Positions 33,044-40,973 of a stretch of 44,694 bases of DNA are shown one piece after another. The notes under the pieces were generated by a model. The model did not search any database and was not told where the DNA came from. It worked only from the letters and a program-made list of their open reading frames with translations. This stretch comes from Lachnospiraceae bacterium. GTDB taxonomy: Bacteria > Bacillota > Clostridia > Lachnospirales > Lachnospiraceae. The DNA is taken from the NCBI GenBank assembly GCA_024693225.1, contig JAILLI010000030.1, positions 1 through 44,694 on the forward strand. Direction: 5' to 3'. Both the position numbers and the translations under genes were made by a program. Each line of letters opens with the position of its first letter. Within the stretch, counting starts at the first letter, position 1.

Positions 33044-34978
33044 TCATGCGGTCAGTTTTTCCCTTATGAACCTGATATAGGCCGATTTGGTCAGGGGTCT
33101 GGAATAATAGAAGCCCTGTATCTCATCGGCTCCCATCTGTATGAAGCTGTCCACCATCTCTTCGGTCTCTATTCCTTCGACCACTACTTTGAGCTTCATG
33201 TTTTTGAGCATCATGATCAGGTTCCTGATGATCACATGATGTCCCCCGCTCTCCTCCATCAGCACGAAGGCACGGTCAAGCTTTACTATGTTAAGAGGCA
33301 GGGATGCTATCCTCATCAGGTTCGAATAACCGGTCCCGAAATCATCAAGAGAGAATGAAAAACCGTGATCGGCAAGGGTGCGGATATTTCCGTAAAGCTT
33401 TGACTGGGAATAGGCACTGGCCGTCTCCGTTATCTCAAGGTTGATCTTTGACGGATCCACTTCGTATTTTCCCGACAGACCTATGATCTCATCAGCCAGG
33501 TCGTTACGAAGGCACTGCATGGCCGAAAGGTTTATCTCTATGTAATCAACACCTAAAGGGGCAAAATCGGGAGATGCTATGAACTTGATGACTTCCTCAA
33601 GGACAAAGCTTCCTATGGCGTGTATGGCCCCGCTCTTTTCCGCGATGGGGATGAAAAGAGCCGGTGATATATAGCCGTACTTGGGATCACGAAGGCGCAC
33701 AAGAGCCTCGGCCGAGGTGTATTTCCCGGTGACCGTATCATATATGGGCTGATAGAAGACCGAGAAATAGTGATTAGCCAGCGCCCTGTCAATGATGGCG
33801 GACATATCCTTTTTCATCAGAAATTCCTTTGTCCGGGTAATACTTGAAGCAGAAAGGGATCTTCCGTTAGAAACAGCCTGGTCCATATCCGATATGAGCA
33901 TAAACAGAGATTCCACATCCGAAATGTCATCGGGGCAGCTTGCCAGGCAGGTCCTGATGTCAAGTTCAAAGTCGGATATCTCCATCTTTACATTCCTGTG
34001 TATGGATGTGCCGATCTCATCCACTATGGATGAGGCCATGGCGGAGAGCCTGCGTGACAGCTCAATTGCGAACTTGCCGTCACCTATGTAATAACACATA
34101 AACGGGGCATGATGCCTTCGCATTATGCGCAGTATCTCATCTGATACAGGTCTCATCATCTTAAGCACCTGATCATATCCCACAAGCCTCAAGGCATACT
34201 TGTAGTTGACTATGTTGAGGAGTATGATCTGCATCTTCTTGCCGCTCTTGAAATTGGTGGTCATATCCTCGGCAAAGACCTTATAGGTGTGCATGCCGGT
34301 GGCAAAATCGATGGCATCTTCCGTTCTCCTGCTGATAAGGACCAGCATGAGTATGCAGAGGGTTATGGCCATGCACAGAACATGCTGGGAAGGATTGATA
34401 AGATTTACGGCAAGACCCGTAACACATATGTAAACGGGAGCAAGAAATACCCTGTACCTTTTTGTGTCTATGGGCTTTACGAACCTTCCCAGGAACCATA
34501 CCGTGAGCAGATTGTACAGGATATAAAGCATCTGGCCGACATAATAGCCCCAATGCGGCTCAAGATCCCTTCCCGGCATGACCGAAAAGGCTGCGGGATA
34601 AAAGAAGTTGACTGTCAGGATGACAATATATGCAACGGAAGGTGCGAACCAGAACACGACTCTGTGCAGAAATCCGCGAAGGACATGCCACAGATCCAGG
34701 TCTGCGATTATATAGAGAAGATACAGGGGCGGGATGATCGAAAAGAAAAGGTAATATGCCGAATTTACCATAAAGAACCGCCTGTCCGATCCAATATCGG
34801 GCGCAGCGAACCTGACCCTCGTCGCATCACAGACGGATGCGGCAACGGTAACGGCAATGATCAGAGCCAGTATGGCTCCCCTGTAACTGCCCTTTATCCC
34901 CGAACGGAAATAATAGTAGGCAATGATCATGAGCAGTATGAAAGCACAGTAATCATATGCGACAATATGCGCTGCCAT
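33044..34978 (-). CDS. Membrane EAL-domain c-di-GMP phosphodiesterase with degenerate GGDEF
   Basis: A 644-residue protein whose first 215 residues form about seven membrane helices, beginning with the YDYCAF phrase shared with the next gene. A GGDEF-fold region at about 220-375 has no GGDEF signature. The EAL domain from about 395 is intact: SAEALVRL, INLSAMQC, LEITETA, LDDFGTGYS, KLDRAFV, VEGIET and IQGFYYSRPL hold the metal and general-base residues. It should hydrolyse c-di-GMP to pGpG under control of a membrane-side signal. It follows its paralogue by 7 nt and ends the lipoprotein-XpaC-TelA operon. No clear terminator follows. Confidence 0.88.
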   Translation of the reverse strand: MAAHIVAYDYCAFILLMIIAYYYFRSGIKGSYRGAILALIIAVTVAASVCDATRVRFAAPDIGSDRRFFMVNSAYYLFFSIIPPLYLLYIIADLDLWHVLRGFLHRVVFWFAPSVAYIVILTVNFFYPAAFSVMPGRDLEPHWGYYVGQMLYILYNLLTVWFLGRFVKPIDTKRYRVFLAPVYICVTGLAVNLINPSQHVLCMAITLCILMLVLISRRTEDAIDFATGMHTYKVFAEDMTTNFKSGKKMQIILLNIVNYKYALRLVGYDQVLKMMRPVSDEILRIMRRHHAPFMCYYIGDGKFAIELSRRLSAMASSIVDEIGTSIHRNVKMEISDFELDIRTCLASCPDDISDVESLFMLISDMDQAVSNGRSLSASSITRTKEFLMKKDMSAIIDRALANHYFSVFYQPIYDTVTGKYTSAEALVRLRDPKYGYISPALFIPIAEKSGAIHAIGSFVLEEVIKFIASPDFAPLGVDYIEINLSAMQCLRNDLADEIIGLSGKYEVDPSKINLEITETASAYSQSKLYGNIRTLADHGFSFSLDDFGTGYSNLMRIASLPLNIVKLDRAFVLMEESGGHHVIIRNLIMMLKNMKLKVVVEGIETEEMVDSFIQMGADEIQGFYYSRPLTKSAYIRFIREKLTA

Positions 34979-34985
34979 AATACCT

Positions 34986-36908
34986 CTATCCCATCAGTAT
35001 AAATCTGATGAACTCCTTCTTCTCCACGGGCCTGCAGAACCTGTATCCCTGAAGATAGTTGCAATTGAGGGCACAAAGACGGCTCTCCATCTCTTCGTCC
35101 TCTACTCCCACAGCCACCGAATCGATGCCCAGATCTTCTATCATGCGGAGACTTCCTTCGAAGACGGCTGTATTATCATCCTTCAGACCTTCCCTTACAA
35201 AAGTCCGGTCCAGTTTGATGCCGGAAAGGGGCATCCTGGCTATCCTCTCCACCTCAAATATGCCGGCACCGAAATCATCCATGTATATGCCGAAGCCCAC
35301 CTGGGACAGGGCTTCTATGTTGTCATGCATTTTTTCAAATATTTCCGGGCTGTCCACATCCGTGATATTAAAGCATATGTTCTTGGGCTGTACATTATGG
35401 CTCTTTACGGCGGACAGAAGCACCGAAAGAAATTCACTCCACATACACTGGACCGGAGACAGGTTGATCTCTATATGCTCAAGGCCCAAAAGCAGAAAGT
35501 CCGGCTGGGAGATAAAACTGCATACCTCCTCTATCACAAAGGTAGTTATGGCATGTATGGAGTTGATCTTTTCGGCCTCTCCTATAAGCAGATCGGGCGG
35601 GATCTGGCCGTAATCCGGATCGTTCAGTCTCAAAAAGGCCTCAGCCCTTACATACCTTTTATCCTTTACGGAATATATGGGCTGGTAGTGGAGGGCAAAA
35701 AGCTTCTTCGTAAAAGCCCTGTCTATTACGGCCCCTATATCCCGTCTCAGCTCAAAGCGCTTCTTGTCAAACAGTTTTTCGGCATACCGCAGTTCGCCCG
35801 TATAGGTTTCCATATCAAGGCGGCTGTCAAAGGAGAAAAGGAAGCGGGGGTCATCTATATCATCGGGGCAGCTGACAAAGCACACGTTGTTCATGGCCTT
35901 GACCTGCATATCTCCGACCGATACATCCCTGTTCACCACTTCGTTAAATCCGTGCGCGATGGCGAGCACGGTATCCTCGTACCTCTCATCCGCTATGACG
36001 GCAAACCTTCCTCCGCCCAGATAATACAGATCCACGTCCACCTTTGATGCCGATGCCCATAATTCAAGCCTTGCCGCAAGTGTCGCGATGATATCCTGGA
36101 CCGTAAAGTAACCGAGCATCTCAATAAGGGCATTGTAATTGGTCATCACGGACAGGGTCACCCCGATGGGAGTATTCAGCTCCTTGTATTTTATCACGTC
36201 ATTCACATAGGCGTTCATGGACAACAGTCCTGTCCCCCCGTGAAGCCTCTCTTCGGGTGACTGTATACCCAGCACCGTTATCAGGAAGGCCGCGGCAAGA
36301 AAGAACATATAGGGATAATATGAATAATACACAAGCTGCAGTATCCCTGTGATGAACATTATGCCGAGCACAACAGCCACACTGAACATCCTGCGTACCG
36401 AAAAGAGTCTCCGGTATCTGATGACGCCGGAAAGTCCCAGCAAAAGGTAGGCAAAGGACATGACAAAAAGTGCAAAGAGAAGGGGGCCTCTCCGGTATGC
36501 CCCGTCCCCGTCTATGTAAAATATGATACGGGCAAAAGGATTGACCAGCATTATCACAGTCATGATCACGACGGGTATGTTGAAGATATAGCCTGCAGCC
36601 CTCCTGTTACGGATCTTGTGCCATATCCCTATCATGGCAAAGAGATATCCGCAGAACATCACCGGTATCATGCTGATGGCCCATAATCTCACTGTATTGG
36701 CTATGACCTTCCAGATAATGTAACGTGCCCCGGACCCATCCACCACAAGGGCACATATATCCGCTACGGTCGCCATTATTATGGTTCCGATAAGACCAAG
36801 AGCCCATCTGTTGAGACGGCCCCTTGTCATCTTTCGGATAAAGATTGCTACGGTTACCAGCACCTCCACAACGAGAGCGCAGTAATCAAAATAAATAAAA
36901 CTAGTCAA
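34986..36908 (-). CDS. Membrane EAL paralogue with lost catalytic residues
   Basis: The 640 residues repeat the architecture of the neighbouring 644-residue protein: seven-helix N-terminus, degenerate GGDEF, EAL fold. Several catalytic positions are changed. EAL reads EAF. The EITE motif reads NITD, so its first metal-binding glutamate is lost. The VEGIE motif reads VGVED, replacing another glutamate with Val. The DDFG and LDRTF segments remain. It is therefore probably a c-di-GMP-binding or purely regulatory protein, perhaps a partner of the active paralogue. The start is a TTG (36906-36908) overlapping the telA stop by 8 nt. Spacing and fold speak against decay. Confidence 0.82.
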   Translation of the reverse strand: MTSFIYFDYCALVVEVLVTVAIFIRKMTRGRLNRWALGLIGTIIMATVADICALVVDGSGARYIIWKVIANTVRLWAISMIPVMFCGYLFAMIGIWHKIRNRRAAGYIFNIPVVIMTVIMLVNPFARIIFYIDGDGAYRRGPLLFALFVMSFAYLLLGLSGVIRYRRLFSVRRMFSVAVVLGIMFITGILQLVYYSYYPYMFFLAAAFLITVLGIQSPEERLHGGTGLLSMNAYVNDVIKYKELNTPIGVTLSVMTNYNALIEMLGYFTVQDIIATLAARLELWASASKVDVDLYYLGGGRFAVIADERYEDTVLAIAHGFNEVVNRDVSVGDMQVKAMNNVCFVSCPDDIDDPRFLFSFDSRLDMETYTGELRYAEKLFDKKRFELRRDIGAVIDRAFTKKLFALHYQPIYSVKDKRYVRAEAFLRLNDPDYGQIPPDLLIGEAEKINSIHAITTFVIEEVCSFISQPDFLLLGLEHIEINLSPVQCMWSEFLSVLLSAVKSHNVQPKNICFNITDVDSPEIFEKMHDNIEALSQVGFGIYMDDFGAGIFEVERIARMPLSGIKLDRTFVREGLKDDNTAVFEGSLRMIEDLGIDSVAVGVEDEEMESRLCALNCNYLQGYRFCRPVEKKEFIRFILMG

Positions 36909-38085
36909 CGTTCAGGCTTTCCTTGCTGATCTGCAAAATCTTATCTTTCATCTCATTCTCGATGCGGACAAGCTCTGTTTCGGCCGCAGCCCTCTTGGCT
37001 CTGCCGTCTGCCTGTATCTGCATGACTTCATCAAAAGTCTCGATGAGCATCTGGTTGGTCGTTGTGAGGGTCTCTATATCCACTATTCCTCTCTCACTTT
37101 CCTTGGCACTCTCTATGGTCGCCGTCTTGAGGGCTTCCGCATTCTTCTTCAGAAGCTCATTGGTCATATCGGTGACCTCACGCTGGGCCTTTGCGGCATC
37201 CTGTGAATGATCGAGGCCTATGGCTATGACCATCTGGCTCTTCCACAGAGGTATGGTATTTACCAGGGTAGACTGGATCTTCTCAGCCATTACCGTGTCA
37301 TTACTCTGTATCAGACGTATCTGGGGAGCCATCTGCATGGATATGTTCCTGGTAAGCTCCAGATCATATATCTTCTTCTCAAAGCGCTCGATCATGGAAG
37401 CATAATCCCTGGCCGCCTGGCTGTCCTCCTGAAGCCCTGTCTCCTCAGCCTTTGCAAGTAGCCTTGGAAGCTCGGTCTTCTTCGCTTCTTCAAGCTTCTT
37501 CTTTCCCGCTATTATATAAAGGGACAGCTGCTTGAAATACTCCAGGTTCTCCTCATACATCTTGTCAAGCATTGCTACGTCCTTGAGAAGGACCTGCTGA
37601 TGTCCCTCCATGGCCTTGCATATCTTGTTGACATTGACCTCAGCCTTGTCATACTTGGCCTTCAGTGAGGTGAGCTGATTTGATGTCTTTTTGAAGAGGC
37701 CGAATAAGCCACCCTTCTCTTCCTCAACAGAGAAGCCTTTAAGCTCCGTTACAACACCGGTGAGCATGGACCCTATCTCTCCCATATCCTTGGTCTTGAC
37801 ACTGTTGAGTGCCCCCTCGGAAAACTCGGCAACATTCTTCTGGGCGGCCGCGCCGTAAGTAAGTACCAGCTGTGAATCCCTTATGTCGATCTGGGACATG
37901 AACTTTTCCACCTGCGCCTTGTCTTCAGGCGACAGTTCCTGTTCTTCCGTCGCTACGATCTCAGCCTTGGGGGGCTGTGCAAGAAGATCCGCCAGAGGAT
38001 CTGCGGCCGTCTTTTCGGCGACCGTCGCATCAGCGCCCGCAACGACCTGTCCGTCAACTACCTGTGCATCGATAACTTCACTCAT
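36901..38085 (-). CDS. telA: TelA/YaaN-family protein (tellurite/toxic-anion resistance family)
   Basis: The 394 residues are largely long helices and belong to the TelA (YaaN) family, recognisable by DIRDSQLVLTYGAAAQKNVA near the start and AIGLDHSQDAAKAQREV later. An acidic N-terminal tail precedes the helical body; no membrane segment is seen. The family is named for tellurite resistance but is widespread where no such phenotype exists. It appears regularly with XpaC in membrane stress responses, and its molecular action is not established. I start at ATG 38083-38085 after AGGAGA; six more codons upstream are likely untranslated. It overlaps xpaC by 8 nt, so the two are probably made in fixed ratio. 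Confidence 0.88.
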   Translation of the reverse strand: MSEVIDAQVVDGQVVAGADATVAEKTAADPLADLLAQPPKAEIVATEEQELSPEDKAQVEKFMSQIDIRDSQLVLTYGAAAQKNVAEFSEGALNSVKTKDMGEIGSMLTGVVTELKGFSVEEEKGGLFGLFKKTSNQLTSLKAKYDKAEVNVNKICKAMEGHQQVLLKDVAMLDKMYEENLEYFKQLSLYIIAGKKKLEEAKKTELPRLLAKAEETGLQEDSQAARDYASMIERFEKKIYDLELTRNISMQMAPQIRLIQSNDTVMAEKIQSTLVNTIPLWKSQMVIAIGLDHSQDAAKAQREVTDMTNELLKKNAEALKTATIESAKESERGIVDIETLTTTNQMLIETFDEVMQIQADGRAKRAAAETELVRIENEMKDKILQISKESLNVD

Positions 38086-39412
38086 CTTTATCTCTCCTTT
38101 CATCTCTTACCTCATCCATACCGTTTGTAAGTCCTTTCTGGACAAGTACCGTTTTTAATACCTGGGCATCCGTCGTCACATCAAGCACCGAATCGCGGAA
38201 GAGCTTGTTTAAGAGCTTCCCCAGTGCGGAATTGATGGTATCCAGCGTGTTTTCTATATCTTTCTTTGCAGACAGTATCTCCTTACCCGGTTCGCTCACC
38301 CGGTCATATTCCCTGTAGGCATCAACCAGCTTGACTGCAGTCGGCAGGTAATAGTCCATGAGTTCGTGGATCCTTCCCATCTGTTCCGGATGCTCCCTTA
38401 CCCTGTCAAAGATCTCCTTAAGGAGGCCCTCAAGCCTGTCGAGCTTGGCCGATATCTCAACACCCGGTATATCATTGTTTAAGGACCGGATCCTTAAAAT
38501 GTAATCCTTTCCGTCCCTTATCATCTGGGACAGCTCGGCTGATTCTTCGAGTGAAAGGGTCGGGAATTCCTGTTCATCCTCTGACCTTGCCGTCGTATCG
38601 ATGACATTTGCGCTCCCCCGTCCGGTCTCAAGTTCTATATAATGTCCGAACACTTCATCCGTAAGGATAAGTGTCCTGTTGTCCCGGTCAAGGTGTCCCT
38701 GGGGAAAATATCCCAGCTTTATGAGCTTTTTCAGCTCCCTTACGACCTTTCTCTCCGACTTGCCCAGTGACAGGGCCAGGGTCGTAACATCGATATACTG
38801 CCTTTTGCCTATGATCTGAACATATCTCCTTGAAAGGGCTGTCATCTTGGACTGCCCTATCCCTTTGCCTGTAAGAAATCCGAAAAAGGCAATGGCAAGG
38901 CCCGCAAAGGCAACTCCCACAGGTGATATGGTCCCCAGCAGGATGGCTGCAAGCCCCTTCGTTATGGTAACGGCTGCTGTGATCCCAAGGCCTATGCCTC
39001 CCGTGATCGACAGAGCGGTCGATGATCCCGCGGCTGCGTTCCTGTAAGGATACGGCAGGCTGACTGCCTCCGGGATGGTCTTTCTGGCAAGTCTCTTTGC
39101 CTTCCTTTCCTCTTCCCGCTGCCTCCTCTCCTGCTCCATCCTCTCCCGGACGATCTGCCTTTCGGCATGAAGCTGTCTCTGTGCTTTGGCTGTCCGGGTG
39201 TTGCCGGAAAAATCCTCTTTTCGTTTTGACAGGGGGACTGCGTTAGATGACGGTGCCATGGCACTGTTCATGCGGTCTCCCACATCATCGAGGAAATTGT
39301 CCACACTCTTTACTATGACATCATTAAGAACAGTCCAGTCGTTATTTACTATCCCCTCGGTAAAGGCTTTTTCAAAATCCTTCCCGATCCCGTTTCCTTT
39401 CTTTTCGGACAT
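38078..39412 (-). CDS. xpaC: XpaC-family membrane protein, TelA partner
   Basis: The 444 residues start with a charged region rich in Arg, Glu and Gln (about 55-105). Two close membrane helices (about 130-182, TGGIGLGITAAVTITKG and SPVGVAFAGLAIAFFGF) follow. A winged-helix-like stretch comes next (QYIDVTTLALSLGKSERKVV), then a long helical C-terminus. This is the XpaC layout (the '5-bromo-4-chloroindolyl phosphate hydrolysis' family; the name reflects an old plate phenotype, and no enzyme is proven). XpaC and TelA genes are adjacent in many Firmicutes. The gene lies 3 nt after the lipoprotein gene. The family and pairing are well supported, the function is not. Confidence 0.8.
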   Translation of the reverse strand: MSEKKGNGIGKDFEKAFTEGIVNNDWTVLNDVIVKSVDNFLDDVGDRMNSAMAPSSNAVPLSKRKEDFSGNTRTAKAQRQLHAERQIVRERMEQERRQREEERKAKRLARKTIPEAVSLPYPYRNAAAGSSTALSITGGIGLGITAAVTITKGLAAILLGTISPVGVAFAGLAIAFFGFLTGKGIGQSKMTALSRRYVQIIGKRQYIDVTTLALSLGKSERKVVRELKKLIKLGYFPQGHLDRDNRTLILTDEVFGHYIELETGRGSANVIDTTARSEDEQEFPTLSLEESAELSQMIRDGKDYILRIRSLNNDIPGVEISAKLDRLEGLLKEIFDRVREHPEQMGRIHELMDYYLPTAVKLVDAYREYDRVSEPGKEILSAKKDIENTLDTINSALGKLLNKLFRDSVLDVTTDAQVLKTVLVQKGLTNGMDEVRDERRDKDE

Positions 39413-39415
39413 TGT

Positions 39416-40882
39416 CTATTTATCCTTCCGTCCGTGATAAAGCCTGGGCTTAAAATCATCGGTTTCTTCTTCGTCTATCACATAGGTAGCGGATACATAT
39501 CTGATATCGGACAAGGCCGTATCATATGCCACAAGCCTTCCGGCCCTTCCCTCATCAGGATCTCCTTCCACTGTAAAGAAGACATCCTGCGAGCCGTCAT
39601 CCTTTACGATAAATCCCTTGTATGTGATCAGGCCCGGATCCCCGCCCGGGTCGTCCTTCATGTAAAGATCCTTCACTTCCTCTGCTATCAGGTCCGTATC
39701 TTTTCCCGCAAGCTCCTTAAGGTCACTCTCCTCAAGGGGCCTTTTCTTGCTCTTGTTAAATGCATAACAGCGTATATCGGGATCCGTCCCGTCAGCCGGA
39801 CATACCTTAAAAGTTACGGCAACCTGGACATTCTCAGAAGTCGTAAGAGGGTATGACATGATCTCGACCCATTGTCCGTCTTGCCGCGGGGCATCCGCTA
39901 ATCCGACTATATCCTCTTCTATGGCCTCGTTTAAAGCCTTTATCCCCGGTTCATTCTCATCAAAAGATGAAAACTTCAGAATCTCCACTATATTACCATA
40001 GCCCTCATCTTCCTCCTCAAGATCCTTCCAGCCGTATTGGCGGCGGAAACACGCAAGGAAGGGGACCCCGTTCAGCTTATCCTCCGTCAGCCGGTCAGCG
40101 GCTCTTGCCCCTGTTATCTCATAGTCAAAGAGGGCACCTGTTGTGGTGTCCCTGGTATTGGCCCGGAGTGTATATATAAAACTTACGCTCTCTTCACCTG
40201 TTGAGGCATCCTCAAGAGCCACCTCCATCTCAAGCGTACTGTCGGGATATTTGTTAACAGTCCTTATCTCGGGAAGGAAGGACCCGGGGTCCTCATCCTT
40301 GAATCTGTACTTAAGATCCGTACTGACGCTGACATGATCCCCGTCCTCCTCACCGTATGCCGCTATTTCCGATACGGTCGGAAGCTCCTTTAGCTTGCCG
40401 AACATGGAATATCCTATCTTCGTTATCGTATCCGGATCGGCATCAAGTGTATCACCGACCCTTTCAAAACCAAAACTGTCCTCACCGTACCTGCAGGCAA
40501 AGGCATGGATGCAGTGCCAGATAAAGGCGGCATCATCTTCGGTATACCCCTTCCCCATCTCGACACTTGCGATATTAATGGCATCACAAAGACCAGCCAC
40601 GGACTTAAGATCGTCTGACAGTCTCCTTACATCGATCTCTTTCGGCTCATCACCACTTTCCGTGGCAGATACATCCTTATCCCCAGCCCCGTCTTTTTTC
40701 TTATCTGTCTTTTTTGCCATATCCTTGCGCGGATCGGTGATACCGGTCAGGATATCCCCGTCCTTCATGGCATCGACCTGACCGAAAGGGGTCTTCTTTA
40801 CAGGTTCTTCCTTACCGCAGGAACATATAAGAACCGGCAGGATCATTATGATGACTGGTATAGCGTATACGAACTTCTTCAT
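39416..40882 (-). CDS. Lipoprotein of unknown function heading the XpaC-TelA operon
   Basis: The 488 residues begin with a lysine pair, a hydrophobic stretch and the lipobox LICSC, so cysteine 23 or so should be lipidated. A Lys/Asp-rich linker to about 90 leads into a mixed alpha/beta domain. It has several Asp/Glu-rich loops and an EIDVRRLSDDLKSVAGLCDA segment. I recognise no family. Its place at the head of a five-gene operon with XpaC, TelA and two EAL proteins suggests an extracellular component of the same membrane process. No Shine-Dalgarno sequence precedes the ATG. AT-rich -10-like boxes lie only 8-18 nt upstream. Confidence 0.75.
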   Translation of the reverse strand: MKKFVYAIPVIIMILPVLICSCGKEEPVKKTPFGQVDAMKDGDILTGITDPRKDMAKKTDKKKDGAGDKDVSATESGDEPKEIDVRRLSDDLKSVAGLCDAINIASVEMGKGYTEDDAAFIWHCIHAFACRYGEDSFGFERVGDTLDADPDTITKIGYSMFGKLKELPTVSEIAAYGEEDGDHVSVSTDLKYRFKDEDPGSFLPEIRTVNKYPDSTLEMEVALEDASTGEESVSFIYTLRANTRDTTTGALFDYEITGARAADRLTEDKLNGVPFLACFRRQYGWKDLEEEDEGYGNIVEILKFSSFDENEPGIKALNEAIEEDIVGLADAPRQDGQWVEIMSYPLTTSENVQVAVTFKVCPADGTDPDIRCYAFNKSKKRPLEESDLKELAGKDTDLIAEEVKDLYMKDDPGGDPGLITYKGFIVKDDGSQDVFFTVEGDPDEGRAGRLVAYDTALSDIRYVSATYVIDEEETDDFKPRLYHGRKDK

Positions 40883-40890
40883 ACACAGTT

Positions 40891-40901
40891 ATTTTATCAT
40901 A
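40891..40901 (-). promoter_or_regulatory. Overlapping -10-like boxes directly before the lipoprotein gene
   Basis: TAAAAT (40891-40896) and TATGAT (40896-40901) each match the -10 consensus in five of six bases. They end 8 and 13 nt before the ATG at 40882. No good -35 is seen; TTGCGT lies 19 nt upstream of the second box. The leader would be almost absent. Confidence 0.35.
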
Positions 40902-40924
40902 ATTTTGGATTTTGTATAGCACGC

Positions 40925-40950
40925 AAAAAGGGCATTGGTTAATGCCCTTT
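40925..40950 (-). terminator. Rho-independent terminator after the H-cluster/EAL gene
   Basis: GGGCATT (40930-40936) pairs perfectly with AATGCCC (40941-40947) across a four-base loop. On the minus strand five T follow (40925-40929). AAAA on the other side extends the stem. It begins about 24 nt after the stop codon at 40974. Confidence 0.85.
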
Positions 40951-40973
40951 TAAAGCAGTTGATATGGTATATC

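Noticed and set aside
33044-36908. Possible c-di-GMP riboswitch near the EAL genes
   Set aside because: The gaps are 7 nt and 82 nt and are filled by ribosome sites and a promoter. No room or fold for an aptamer was seen.
36901-39412. Tellurite resistance cassette
   Set aside because: Only TelA and XpaC are present, without terZABCDE-type genes. The c-di-GMP and lipoprotein neighbours point to a different role.
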